This document shows, one piece after another, positions 56,170 to 64,000 of a DNA stretch of 64,000 nt. The stretch is taken from contig NZ_FOFM01000003.1 in NCBI RefSeq assembly GCF_900110875.1, forward strand, positions 310,001 to 374,000, read 5' to 3'. The translations under genes were made by a program, and so were the position numbers. Source of the stretch: Pseudovibrio axinellae (GTDB lineage Bacteria; Pseudomonadota; Alphaproteobacteria; Rhizobiales; Stappiaceae). Under the pieces are notes generated by a model. It worked only from the letters and a program-made list of their open reading frames with translations. It did not search any database and was not told where the DNA came from. Position 1 is the first letter of the stretch, and the number at the start of each line of letters is the position of its first letter.

Positions 56170-56259
56170 GCCTAGGTCGTCTAATGATTGGAAGTTTTGG
56201 GATTAAGTGCTCACAAAAATAACTGATTAGAGCGTAGGGCAGGTGAGCGAGACCTACAG

Positions 56260-56700
56260 ATGAGCGAGCGAGCAATGGCAACAGCAGAGTTGAAGCTTAC
56301 AAAAAATCAGAGTCTGGTACTGGATTTGCTGTGTGCATCAGATGCGCCAATGAGTGCATACTCCATTTTGGATCAGCTTCGTTCAGAAGGTCTTCGTGCC
56401 CCATTGCAGGTATATCGCGCACTCGACAAGCTTATCGGGCTAGGGGTGGTCCACCGCTTGGAGAGCATGAATGCCTTTGTAGCGTGCGCTCACCCGGCTT
56501 GCCATTCTGTCGAAATGGTTGGTTTTGCTATATGTGAGTCCTGCGGTAAGGCGCTGGAATTCGCGGATAATGACGTTGTCGAAATTTTAAGCGGTTGGGC
56601 CAGGGCAAACGGTTTTGACGCGAAAACTACGTCCGTTGAGATTAAAGGGACTTGTGAAGCCTGCCAAAAAAAAGAGATCATACCGTCAGGAACTAAGTGA
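56260..56700 (+). CDS. zur: Zinc uptake regulator Zur (Fur family)
   Basis: A 146-residue Fur-superfamily repressor. Winged helix is about 10-85 (SAYSILDQLRSEGLRAPLQVYRALDKLIGLGVVHRL). Zinc ligands are CAHPACHS, CESCGK (first CxxC) and CEACQKK (second CxxC), typical for the structural zinc site of Zur. In zinc-replete cells it represses zinc uptake, including znuCB upstream. Its 3' end overlaps the convergent 249-codon gene by 15 nt. Start at 56260 is ATG; an ATG six codons in is also possible. Confidence 0.92.
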   Translation: MSERAMATAELKLTKNQSLVLDLLCASDAPMSAYSILDQLRSEGLRAPLQVYRALDKLIGLGVVHRLESMNAFVACAHPACHSVEMVGFAICESCGKALEFADNDVVEILSGWARANGFDAKTTSVEIKGTCEACQKKEIIPSGTK

Positions 56701-57435
56701 GAACCGGCGCCTAAGATCAAACAAACTCGGTACATCACTCTCTGTGTGATGCAGCTCAGACGGCTCGATCAAGTCCCGAGAAATCCAGTTAGTTGTATAT
56801 AGTGGAGTTTTTTGAGGTCTTTTGGATGGGTGGCTACCAAATCCGCTACCATCAACAAGGATGAGATCTCTGGGCAGTTTTCGTCGAAGTTCCGAGAGGC
56901 TGGAAAATAGTAAGGACCTGTCTTTGCTGCATACCTGGAGCCCTGTTGCTCGCTCTGCCAACCGCGCAAACATATCCGGAAAAGCGCTGGTTCTTTCGCT
57001 TACAACATACCTCAGAAAAATGCCGGGCGAATAATCACCGAATAAGCTTATGATATCCTCTTCCGGGTGCACCTCGCCTACATTTCGAAAGGGGACATAT
57101 AGAGCATTTTCGTTGTTATAAAACGCCTCATGACTCACTGTATTGAAGTGACCTTGCTGTTTGGAAGAAAAGGCAACACTGGATGCGCTCGATTTAGCCT
57201 CAGCAGCGTCGTTTATAACTTGTAGGCCTCCGTCATACAGTGGGTCACCATACGCCAGCACAAGAGCGCCTGAGATGCGCTGGAAGCTCTGATCAAACTC
57301 CCTATCTGGTAATGGGCCAACGCTTAAGAGAAGATCAGAAGCGACAAGGGTACGTGTGGGAATTGGGCAAATGCCGCCATGATCACTCCAGATGACCTCA
57401 AGGTCACTCAAACTGGCAAAGTCGCTTAGCTGCAC
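56686..57435 (-). CDS. Unrecognised 249-residue protein
   Basis: I do not recognise this protein. It has no signal peptide or membrane helix. Visible stretches are ASLSDLEVIWSDHGGICPIP, VLAYGDPLYDGGLQVINDAAE, HFNTVSHEAFYNNENALYVP, VHPEEDIISLFGDY and LILVDGSGFGSHPSKRPQK. The C-terminus is Arg-rich. The start is GTG at 57435 with AGGA about 10 nt before it. It is convergent with zur, overlapping its end by 15 nt, and shares orientation with the LuxR regulator 252 nt upstream. The frame is long, but coding status rests on length and absence of a better alternative on the other strand. Confidence 0.55.
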   Translation of the reverse strand: MQLSDFASLSDLEVIWSDHGGICPIPTRTLVASDLLLSVGPLPDREFDQSFQRISGALVLAYGDPLYDGGLQVINDAAEAKSSASSVAFSSKQQGHFNTVSHEAFYNNENALYVPFRNVGEVHPEEDIISLFGDYSPGIFLRYVVSERTSAFPDMFARLAERATGLQVCSKDRSLLFSSLSELRRKLPRDLILVDGSGFGSHPSKRPQKTPLYTTNWISRDLIEPSELHHTESDVPSLFDLRRRFSLSS

Positions 57436-57687
57436 AGTTTTCTAGTCCTCTTTAATAGGAAGCCCGGCCTTGGGTGCGGACAGGTCCATATTGCGGAAAA
57501 ACTAACGTCACGGCAAGTGAGCTGTCGGCGGAAAAAGGTGATTTGGGAAAACAAGCTACTTGCTGTGGCAAGAGCGCTACAGCAACGCCAACTGTTGGAC
57601 TTGTCGTTGCTGTAGCCTCCGCAAAAGGAAGGAAAAAGCTCTGTGGCGAGGGAGCGGGATTCTCGTCACACAGGTGTGCGGTTCAAG

Positions 57688-58488
57688 TTACGGGGCAGCA
57701 ACATACGTTGTATGCAAAGAGCCAGCTGGCGTCACACCTGCACCCGCAATCTTATAATCGTTTCCAGCGCGGCGTGAATTAGATTTGGCATTGTTCGCTT
57801 TCCGACTCCCACCGCGATAGTCTACATTGATGCCAAGTTCATTGATCATCGCCACAAGTTGAGAGCGGGAATAGAAGCCCAAAGTGCTCAGCAATGCCGA
57901 TACGTGATGTTTGACAGTTGCTTCAGAGATGCCGAGCTCATGAGCGATCTGTTTGTTCAACTTACCTTCTTTCAGGTATGTCAAAATTGTAGCCTGACGG
58001 CGTGTTAAGTTAGCAAGACCCTCGTAAAAGTCGATACTAAAGGTCGTCTGTGCTTCTTCTTCATCAGTGTCTATTTCGACGGTGCCACCAGTCAGAATGG
58101 CCTTGAAGACAGAGAAATCTGCGGTCTTGGGCACAGCGGCATTCGCGCCACTTGCAATAAAGTAATCAGACAGGCCCGGGTTATCTTGCTCAAGCAGCAT
58201 AACAAGGCTGGAAATCTCGTAGGTTTCCAGCAATGCGGATGCGGTGCCTAGACCCGGTGCGCCTTTCATGCGTGGATTCACGAGCACAACCGCAGAAGGG
58301 TGAAGTTCTACCCAGGTCTGTAGCTCGGAGAAACTCTTGGTCACAAGAACATTCACTCCGTGGCACTCATTCGAGTAGATGCTCGCAAGTGCTCTGGAAA
58401 ATGCCGGATGTGGATCACCGATAATGACAGTGTGCATGGAAACCTTCTCCCTTAGGGTTCCAACAGTGGTCTGACGCTCCCGATACAT
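57688..58488 (-). CDS. LuxR-type response-regulator-like transcription factor (Asp-less receiver)
   Basis: A 266-residue NarL/FixJ-type protein. The receiver-like domain (about 18-135) has VIIGDPHPAFSRAL, matching the acidic pocket, and VPKTAD with the conserved Lys, but the phosphoacceptor position is Asn71 (VVLVNPRMKG) instead of Asp. The LuxR helix-turn-helix is about 170-235 (LTRRQATILTYLKEGKLNKQIAHELGISEATVKHHVSALL). A basic tail follows. Phosphorylation in the standard way is not expected. Two starts are possible: 58488 with AGGAG, or 58437 with GGAGAAGG. No cognate kinase is adjacent. It is divergent from a TetR gene. Confidence 0.87.
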   Translation of the reverse strand: MYRERQTTVGTLREKVSMHTVIIGDPHPAFSRALASIYSNECHGVNVLVTKSFSELQTWVELHPSAVVLVNPRMKGAPGLGTASALLETYEISSLVMLLEQDNPGLSDYFIASGANAAVPKTADFSVFKAILTGGTVEIDTDEEEAQTTFSIDFYEGLANLTRRQATILTYLKEGKLNKQIAHELGISEATVKHHVSALLSTLGFYSRSQLVAMINELGINVDYRGGSRKANNAKSNSRRAGNDYKIAGAGVTPAGSLHTTYVAAP

Positions 58489-58536
58489 AATTTCTCCTCC
58501 CTAAACTATGCACTACGTGTTTCGTCGTATCTCTTG

Positions 58537-58563
58537 AAAAAAATACATGCATATGGTTTTTTT
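58537..58563. promoter_or_regulatory. AT-rich symmetric site between luxR-type and tetR-type genes
   Basis: AAAAAAATA-CATGCATA-TGGTTTTTTT is a near-symmetric element around CATGCATATG in the 97-nt divergent promoter. It may be the operator of the TetR-type protein; this rests on position only. Confidence 0.3.
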
Positions 58564-58585
58564 ACAAGCGTTGTTGTGAGGGGCC

Positions 58586-59233
58586 ATGCAAAATAATTTT
58601 CAAGACATCAGTCAAACGCGAAAAACTACTCAGGCAGAAAAAAGTGATCGCATGCGGAAGGAGATCCTCCTTGCTGCTATTTGTTGTTTGCACGAATTCG
58701 GCTATCACCGTGCATCTATTAAGAAAATTACTGAAAAGACCAGATTTTCTCAGGGTGCGCTGCAACATCATTTTCCGACAAAAGAAGACTTGATGGTCTT
58801 TGTTTTGCAAAGATTGCTCTCAAAATCCGTACGGTTAACTTTAGAGTGGTTGAATGAAATCAATGAGGATAAAAGCAGAATTTCTGAGCTAACTATCAAA
58901 TGGTGGACGAATCAGGCGAACTCTCCAGAGTACCTCACCATGATGGAGATTCTTGTTGCAGCGCGAACAGAGGACACGTTGCGTCGCCGCATCAAACCCA
59001 CTTTTGACAACTTTGCAAGAGTCACGGATGACCGTATTCTGGCGATATTTGATAGCAAGAAAATCAGTCAATCAACTGCACGAACGCTTATCTCAGCCTC
59101 CCGTCACATAATGACTGGGCTGATTACTGCAGATGGATTGTTTATGAAGGAAGAGGAAAAGCAGGCCTATATCGAGCATTGGGCCGTGTTTTTACAACAG
59201 CTTTTTGAGCGCAAAATGCAAGAGCATGTGTAG
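58586..59233 (+). CDS. TetR-family transcriptional regulator
   Basis: A 215-residue one-component regulator. TetR DNA-binding domain is about 20-75 (RKEILLAAICCLHEFGYHRASIKKITEKTRFSQGALQHHFPTKEDLM), with the ligand-binding helical domain after that. GAGGGG stands before the ATG. The gene is divergent from the LuxR-type regulator and convergent with the SCP2-domain gene. A ligand or target cannot be inferred, but the neighbouring SCP2 protein could hint at lipid control. Confidence 0.88.
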   Translation: MQNNFQDISQTRKTTQAEKSDRMRKEILLAAICCLHEFGYHRASIKKITEKTRFSQGALQHHFPTKEDLMVFVLQRLLSKSVRLTLEWLNEINEDKSRISELTIKWWTNQANSPEYLTMMEILVAARTEDTLRRRIKPTFDNFARVTDDRILAIFDSKKISQSTARTLISASRHIMTGLITADGLFMKEEEKQAYIEHWAVFLQQLFERKMQEHV

Positions 59234-59251
59234 ACTTTAGTCTATATAGCA

Positions 59252-59271
59252 TTCGGGCATTTAAGCCCGAA
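59252..59271. terminator. Hairpin between tetR-type and SCP2 genes
   Basis: TTCGGGC-ATTTAA-GCCCGAA is a perfect 7-bp stem between two convergent genes. T runs are weak on both sides, so it may be a partial terminator. Confidence 0.45.
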
Positions 59272-59294
59272 CGCAGAATTTATCACAACTGTTT

Positions 59295-59576
59295 TTAGAT
59301 CAGTTGGCTCAGCTTCATAGCAATGCTCATGTCACCATCAATAGTGAACTTGCCTTGCATGAATGCAGCTGTTGGGTCCAGGTCGCCAGCAACCAGAGAC
59401 TGGAGGTCCTCGAAGGAAACACCGATGGTGCAATCAGCTTCCTGATTGTCAGTGGAGATTGAATTACCATCAATCACCAGTACGCCTTCGTCGCCACAAT
59501 CAAACTTGATTGAGTTACCAAAGTCGCTGGCTTCAACCTTGCCCTTCAAGTTGTTTACAATTGCTTCCATGCTCAT
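59295..59576 (-). CDS. SCP2 sterol-binding-domain protein
   Basis: A 93-residue stand-alone SCP2 domain, about the size of the whole domain. It has MSMEAIVNNLKGKVEASDFGNSIKFDCGD, DLQSLVAGDLDPTAAFMQGKFTIDGDMSIAMKLSQL; the last part is the typical SCP2 motif. Such proteins bind lipids or acyl-CoAs in a hydrophobic cavity. ATG 59576 follows GGAGG; the ATG at 59591 adds five residues that are part of the ribosome site. It is a single gene; the ligand is unknown. Confidence 0.87.
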   Translation of the reverse strand: MSMEAIVNNLKGKVEASDFGNSIKFDCGDEGVLVIDGNSISTDNQEADCTIGVSFEDLQSLVAGDLDPTAAFMQGKFTIDGDMSIAMKLSQLI

Positions 59577-59762
59577 TTTTGCTCCCTCCATCTGCTAAAT
59601 TGCAGTGTTTGATAAATTTTGACAGGTGCCTATGATGTATTTCATAACTCACTATGTATTACGCAACAGGCATCTTGTTAACGTAAGCGTAATCCACTGC
59701 GCGGCGATTGTAAAGTCATCAGATTGCGCTTCTTTCGGTTAACGTGTGCTGCCTTAGTAGGG

Positions 59763-60125
59763 TTATGAAACTAACTGATCAGCGATGCTCTTTGTTTTCT
59801 CTGTGACAATGTCGCCAGTGTGCTTTGTTGAGACGGGCTCGGTTAAGACAATCCAGCACTCTTCATCTGCAACAAGGTTATGCATGACGCCTTTTGGCAC
59901 GACGTGAAAGTCGCCTTGATTCAGTTTTAAGCTGTTGTTCTCGTACTCAATAGTGAGGTTTCCCTTCACTATGTAGAAAAGCTCATCTTCGCCATCGTGT
60001 TTGTGCCAAGCGAGGTCGCCTTTTACTTTCGCCACTTTTACGTACTGATCATTTACCTGAGCGACCACTTTGGGGGACCAATATTCAGTAACGGTTTCAA
60101 ACTCGGAAATAAAATTTCCAACCAT
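59763..60125 (-). CDS. Small cupin-domain protein
   Basis: A 120-residue single-domain cupin. Metal-binding motif 1 is KHDGEDELFYIVKGNLTIEYE and motif 2 is GDFHVVPKGVMHNL. The three to four expected ligands (WHKHDGEDE and VMHNL) are present. Function is unknown; small cupins include isomerases, dioxygenases and sensors. The N-terminus (FISEFETVTEYWSPKVVAQVNDQYVKVAKVKG) is typical of cupin_2 proteins in this group. It is divergent from rluA. Confidence 0.85.
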   Translation of the reverse strand: MVGNFISEFETVTEYWSPKVVAQVNDQYVKVAKVKGDLAWHKHDGEDELFYIVKGNLTIEYENNSLKLNQGDFHVVPKGVMHNLVADEECWIVLTEPVSTKHTGDIVTEKTKSIADQLVS

Positions 60126-60239
60126 TAAATGCCTCGTGTGCTTAAACTACTTATTGCATATGGGGAGGTCAGCTAAACGACACAATGCCTTGTGGTGCAT
60201 ATCCGTTGACCTTTGCTAATGAGGCGCTATAAGCGCCGC

Positions 60240-60944
60240 ATGAATAGTCCCAGTGCACCTTTTATATACGCCCCTCCAACGTCTCCCTTCCTCACGGTTG
60301 TCCATCATGATGAGCAATTATTGGTACTCAATAAGCCAAGTGGATTACTGAGTGTTCCGGGGCGAGCCGAAGCGCATAAAGATTGCCTGGAAGCGAGGGC
60401 ACAATCCATTTATCCAACGGCCACAACAGTGCATCGACTGGATATGGATACCTCCGGCTTGCTTGTCATGGCTATGAACAAAGAGGCACACAGGCATGTT
60501 GGTCTCCAGTTTGAAAAGCGCATGACGCGCAAAACATATATTGCACGTATCTGGGGGCACCCCGGTGATGATGCGGGAGAAGTTAATCTCCCGTTACGCT
60601 GTGATTGGCCAAACCGTCCCAAACAAATGGTTGATCATGAGTTAGGCCGTTCTGCGTTGACGCGATGGGAAGTAATGAGCCGCGAGGAAAAGACGACCCT
60701 AATGAAGCTGATGCCAGTTACGGGGCGCTCACATCAACTCCGTGTTCATATGCTAGCACTGGGGCATCCGATTGTTGGAGATCGCTTATATGCAGAAGGT
60801 GAGGCACTCTCATTCTCCGGCCGTCTGAATCTGCACGCTCAAACACTTGAACTACGGCACCCAATTGGTGGGGAGTACAATACCTTTACTGCGGCTTGCC
60901 CATTCTTCGATTTAGGACCTTCAGCTGAAGGGTGTATTTGCTAA
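60240..60944 (+). CDS. rluA: Dual-specificity pseudouridine synthase RluA
   Basis: About 234 residues, a RluA-type pseudouridine synthase. It has NKPSGLLSVPGR, VHRLDMDTSGLLVMA with the catalytic Asp, CDWPNRPKQ, and PVTGRSHQLRVHMLALGHPIVGDRLYA, closely matching E. coli RluA. That enzyme makes pseudouridine at U746 in 23S rRNA and U32 in several tRNAs. The ATG at 60240 fits the family N-terminus. An ATG at 60219 would add seven basic residues over a GGCGCTATAAGCGCC hairpin (60222-60236) that could mask translation. Confidence 0.93.
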   Translation: MNSPSAPFIYAPPTSPFLTVVHHDEQLLVLNKPSGLLSVPGRAEAHKDCLEARAQSIYPTATTVHRLDMDTSGLLVMAMNKEAHRHVGLQFEKRMTRKTYIARIWGHPGDDAGEVNLPLRCDWPNRPKQMVDHELGRSALTRWEVMSREEKTTLMKLMPVTGRSHQLRVHMLALGHPIVGDRLYAEGEALSFSGRLNLHAQTLELRHPIGGEYNTFTAACPFFDLGPSAEGCIC

Positions 60945-61448
60945 ATTTGTAATAATTAGTCCTATTACATAGGTGTGTTTCCGTGCATTGTGCATGTGGT
61001 CCACGCATTAAGCAATCTATAAGTGTAATTGCCGACAGGAAATTCGCTTTGAAGGCACTTTCACACACATTAGGTCAGTAGACTTGTCCTGATGACTGCT
61101 CTCTTATTATATATATGGCTGTATTTAGGTAACTAATTGAAAAATAACATTAATATAGCCCACGTTAAATAGGGTAACTGTATGCAGAATTATACAATAT
61201 GCGCCAAATAGCCTTATTTTAAAGGTGAAGCCGCCCTATTTGTTCAAAACCAAAGATCTAAAAGCTGGGTTTTATGACACCCTATTCATATATCTCAGAT
61301 TTTTGACTTAGGTCATGAGCTACGTGGCAATTTTGACCCAATAATACCTGCGTTGAACAGAAGAACGGCTTCCTCCTTTAAGCTGTTTTGTGACAAATAT
61401 GAACAGTGTGTCACGTTTCTGCTTCGGATTTTGCCTACGGAGAAGCAC
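60945..61448. other. Long leader/promoter region of adhE
   Basis: About 500 nt, AT-rich, between rluA and adhE. It includes the FNR-type dyad at 61303. No gene or RNA of known type was seen. The length leaves room for several regulators. Confidence 0.5.
61303..61316. promoter_or_regulatory. Possible FNR/CRP-family site upstream of adhE
   Basis: TTGAC-TTAG-GTCAT is a nearly perfect dyad of the FNR/DNR form (TTGAC/T-N4-A/GTCAA), about 135 nt before adhE. A related half-site TTGAC lies at 61332. Confidence 0.45.
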
Positions 61449-64000
61449 ATGCCTGTAACTAATCGCGAAGAATTAGACGCCCTGGTCGCTCGGGTTAAAA
61501 AAGCACAACGAATCTACGCAACATACACTCAGGAGCAGGTAGATAAAATCTTCCGCGCAGCCGCGTTGGCTGCAGCAGATGCTCGTATCCCACTCTCCCG
61601 CATGGCGGTTGAAGAGACAGGTATGGGTGTTATGGAAGATAAGGTTATCAAAAACCAGTTTGCATCTGAGTATATTTATAACAAATACAAGGACGAGCGG
61701 ACCTGCGGCATCCTTGCTGAAGATGAAACCTTCGGAACAATCACCATCGCTGAACCGACTGGTTTGATTTGCGGTATCGTTCCAACGACAAACCCAACCT
61801 CTACCGCTATCTTTAAAGCACTCATTTCTTTGAAGACCCGAAACGGTATCATCTTCAGCCCGCACCCACGTGCAAAGCTGGCAACCAACGAAGCAGCTCG
61901 TATCGTACTGGAAGCAGCTATTAAAGCAGGTGCGCCAAAAGACATCATCGGCTGGATCGATGTTCCAACCGTGGAACTCTCCAACGCTCTGATGACACAC
62001 GAGGAGATCAACCTGATCCTTGCAACCGGCGGTCCAGGCATGGTGAAGGCTGCTTATTCCTCCGGTAAACCAGCGATTGGCGTGGGTGCCGGTAATACAC
62101 CAGTTGTCGTTGACGAGTTCGCTGATGTGAAGCGCCTTGTTGCCTCTGTTCTTATGTCCAAAACATTCGATAACGGTGTGATCTGTGCATCCGAGCAGTC
62201 TGTGATCGTCGTTGAAGAAATCTATGAGCAAGTTAAAGAACGCTTTTCTAGCCATAAGGGCTACATCCTGAAAGGCAAGGAACTGCAAGCTGTTAAAGAC
62301 GTGTTGCTGAAGAACGGCGCACTCAACGCAGCTATTGTTGGTCAACCAGCAGCCAAAATCGCTGAAATGGCAGGCGTAAAAGTTCCAGAAGACACAAAAA
62401 TCTTGATCGGCGAAGTCTCCGAAGCAAGTGAAGCGGAAGCCTTCGCACACGAAAAGCTGTCTCCGACTCTGGCTATGTACAAAGCCAAGAACTTCGATGC
62501 TGCATGTGACATTGCTGAGAAACTGGTGGTTATGGGTGGTATCGGGCATACCTCCGTATTTTACACCGACCAGGACCGCTGCGAAGATCGTGTCAAAGAG
62601 TTCGGTCGTCGCATGAAGACCGCTCGTATTCTTATCAACTCTCCGGCCTCTCATGGCGGTATTGGTGACCTTTACAACTTTTCCCTTGCTCCTTCCCTCA
62701 CACTGGGTTGTGGCTCTTGGGGTGGTAACTCCATCAGTGAGAACGTTGGTCCCAAGCACTTGATCAACAAGAAGACTGTTGCGAAGCGAGCTGAAAACAT
62801 GCTGTGGCACAAACTGCCAGAATCCATCTACTTCCGTCGTGGCTGTCTGCCAATCGCTTTGGGTGATCTGGAAGGCAAAAAACGTGCATTGATCGTAACA
62901 GACGGCTTCCTCTTCAAGAACGGTTACACAGACGAAACTGTACGTGTTCTAAAAAGCCTTGGTATGGAAACGGACGTCTTTTACGAAGTAGAAGCAGACC
63001 CAACACTTTCCACCGTTCGCAAAGGCGCAGATCTGTGTAAAGCGTTTAAGCCAGACGTCATCATCGCAATTGGCGGCGGCTCTCCAATGGATGCTGCAAA
63101 GATCATGTGGGTCATGTATGAGCATCCAGAAGTCGACTTTGCAGATCTGGCTTTGCGCTTCATGGATATTCGTAAACGTATCTACAAGTTCCCTAAAATG
63201 GGTGAAAAAGCCAAGATGGTTGCTATTCCAACCACCTCTGGTACCGGTTCTGAAGTTACTCCCTTCGCGGTTGTAACGGATGATGAAACCGGCATGAAAT
63301 ACCCAATCGCTGATTATGAACTTACACCAAACATGGCGATTGTTGATGCTAACCTTGTCATGAACATGCCAAAGTCTCTTACAGCTTTTGGCGGCATCGA
63401 TGCCATCACCCATGCGACAGAAGCTTACGCCTCTGTTCTGGCTAACGAATACTCCGACGGGCAGGCTTTGCAGGCACTTAAACTGCTGAAAGAGAACCTG
63501 GTTGAATCCTACGAGAAAGGGGCTGAAGCGCCCGTCGCTCGTGAGAAGGTTCACAACGGAGCAACGATAGCCGGTATCGCGTTTGCAAACGCATTCTTGG
63601 GTGTTTGTCACTCTATCGCTCATAAAGTAGGCGCTGCCTTCCATGTGCCACATGGTCTGGCAAACGCGATGCTGATTTCTAACGTGATCCGCTACAACGC
63701 GAACGATAACCCAACAAAGCAGACAGCCTTTTCTCAGTATGATCGCCCGCAAGCAAAGTGTCGTTACGGTGAGATTGCTGACCATCTTGGTCTGACCGTT
63801 CCCGGCGATGACCGTGAGGTTAAGGTTGAAAAGCTCGTTGCGTGGATTGAAAGCGTTAAGAAGTCTCTTGAGATCCCTGCAAGCTTCAAAGAGCTGGGTA
63901 TTCCTGAGGACTTGTTCATGGCGAAACTCGATGAAGTCGCAGTAGAAGCGTTTGATGATCAGTGCACTGGTGCAAACCCGCGCTACCCATTGATCGACGA
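61449..64000 (+). CDS. adhE: Bifunctional acetaldehyde-CoA/alcohol dehydrogenase AdhE (3' end outside window)
   Basis: The first 850 codons of AdhE run off the right edge. E. coli AdhE has 891 residues. It reduces acetyl-CoA to acetaldehyde and then ethanol, regenerating NAD in fermentation. The N-terminal aldehyde dehydrogenase domain (about 1-440) has the catalytic Cys246 in FDNGVICASEQ and GVGAGNTPVV. The iron-dependent alcohol dehydrogenase domain (about 455 onward) has IGGGSPMDAAKIMW, TTSGTGSEVTPF, FGGIDAITHATEAY and CHSIAHKVGAAFHVPHG with the iron-binding His residues. ATG 61449 follows GGAG by 6 nt. An FNR-type dyad lies upstream. AdhE is unusual in alphaproteobacteria and suggests fermentative capacity. 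Confidence 0.96.
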   Translation, partial: MPVTNREELDALVARVKKAQRIYATYTQEQVDKIFRAAALAAADARIPLSRMAVEETGMGVMEDKVIKNQFASEYIYNKYKDERTCGILAEDETFGTITIAEPTGLICGIVPTTNPTSTAIFKALISLKTRNGIIFSPHPRAKLATNEAARIVLEAAIKAGAPKDIIGWIDVPTVELSNALMTHEEINLILATGGPGMVKAAYSSGKPAIGVGAGNTPVVVDEFADVKRLVASVLMSKTFDNGVICASEQSVIVVEEIYEQVKERFSSHKGYILKGKELQAVKDVLLKNGALNAAIVGQPAAKIAEMAGVKVPEDTKILIGEVSEASEAEAFAHEKLSPTLAMYKAKNFDAACDIAEKLVVMGGIGHTSVFYTDQDRCEDRVKEFGRRMKTARILINSPASHGGIGDLYNFSLAPSLTLGCGSWGGNSISENVGPKHLINKKTVAKRAENMLWHKLPESIYFRRGCLPIALGDLEGKKRALIVTDGFLFKNGYTDETVRVLKSLGMETDVFYEVEADPTLSTVRKGADLCKAFKPDVIIAIGGGSPMDAAKIMWVMYEHPEVDFADLALRFMDIRKRIYKFPKMGEKAKMVAIPTTSGTGSEVTPFAVVTDDETGMKYPIADYELTPNMAIVDANLVMNMPKSLTAFGGIDAITHATEAYASVLANEYSDGQALQALKLLKENLVESYEKGAEAPVAREKVHNGATIAGIAFANAFLGVCHSIAHKVGAAFHVPHGLANAMLISNVIRYNANDNPTKQTAFSQYDRPQAKCRYGEIADHLGLTVPGDDREVKVEKLVAWIESVKKSLEIPASFKELGIPEDLFMAKLDEVAVEAFDDQCTGANPRYPLID

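Noticed and set aside
57474-57782. A 102-codon plus-strand frame
   Set aside because: Overlaps the 3' end of the LuxR-type gene in antisense and shows no family pattern.
61473-62810. A 445-codon open frame on the minus strand
   Set aside because: It is antisense to adhE, which is clearly coding. The translation is Cys/Phe/His-rich without a family pattern, so it arises from adhE codon bias. The 278-codon minus frame at 62949-63785 is the same case.
1-64000. CRISPR arrays, insertion sequences or prophage genes
   Set aside because: No regularly spaced repeats, transposase, integrase or phage structural genes were seen anywhere in the window.

Overview
The window looks like chromosomal DNA of a facultatively anaerobic marine-type alphaproteobacterium, most likely Pseudovibrio or a close relative in the Stappiaceae. 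This is inferred from gene content, not from a database search. Supporting signs are a PdhS/DivJ/PleC-type kinase, two phasins, a tRNA-His without an encoded G-1 and with discriminator A73, an Lrp-type PutR beside a two-domain PutA, a NodT-type outer membrane factor, and GC content near one half. No insertion sequence, integrase, prophage or CRISPR array was seen.

Layout. 1-3795: a truncated threonine-dehydratase-like PLP enzyme downstream of a long PAS sensor kinase. 4360-5554: two phasin genes with TTGCA palindromes before the second. 5786-5862: tRNA-His. 5909-9578: type B carboxylesterase, OmpA-type lipoprotein and a methyltransferase. 9593-11265: a metal-sensor/MFS exporter operon with a C5/G7 dyad operator. 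11461-15602: nucleoside hydrolase, a divergent LysE exporter/MocR regulator pair and an orphan BMP binding protein. 15975-19433: lytic transglycosylase, MOSC protein, then purU-folD. 19807-27097: a glycosyltransferase and a complete RND efflux operon. 27260-27334: tRNA-Gln.

27553-34540: a tightly overlapping five-gene operon (desaturase-like, alanine-dehydrogenase-like, ornithine/alanine-racemase-like, EamA transporter, AstE/AspA-like hydrolase) beside an ArgP/ArgO-type regulator/exporter pair. I read the operon as an uncharacterised pathway making or modifying an amino acid, and it is the best candidate here for a new system. 34768-36815: acyl-CoA ligase and GNAT. 37142-39660: an apparent gluconolactonase remnant, then an intact GH42 frame in which both expected catalytic glutamates are replaced. 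39801-44039: putA and divergent putR.

44187-50552: arginine deiminase operon (YfcC-type carrier, arcA, arcB, arcC, NhaC-type antiporter) with a possible FNR-type site upstream. It is followed by a CofD-like gene (50857-52041) and a long-chain acyl-CoA synthetase (52415-54241). 54523-56700: znuC, znuB and zur without znuA. 56686-59233: an unrecognised protein, a LuxR-type regulator whose receiver lacks the phosphoacceptor Asp, and a TetR regulator. 59295-60944: SCP2-domain protein, cupin and rluA. 61449 to the right edge: adhE, truncated by the window. The arc operon and adhE, each with a possible FNR-type site, point to ATP generation and redox balancing under oxygen limitation.
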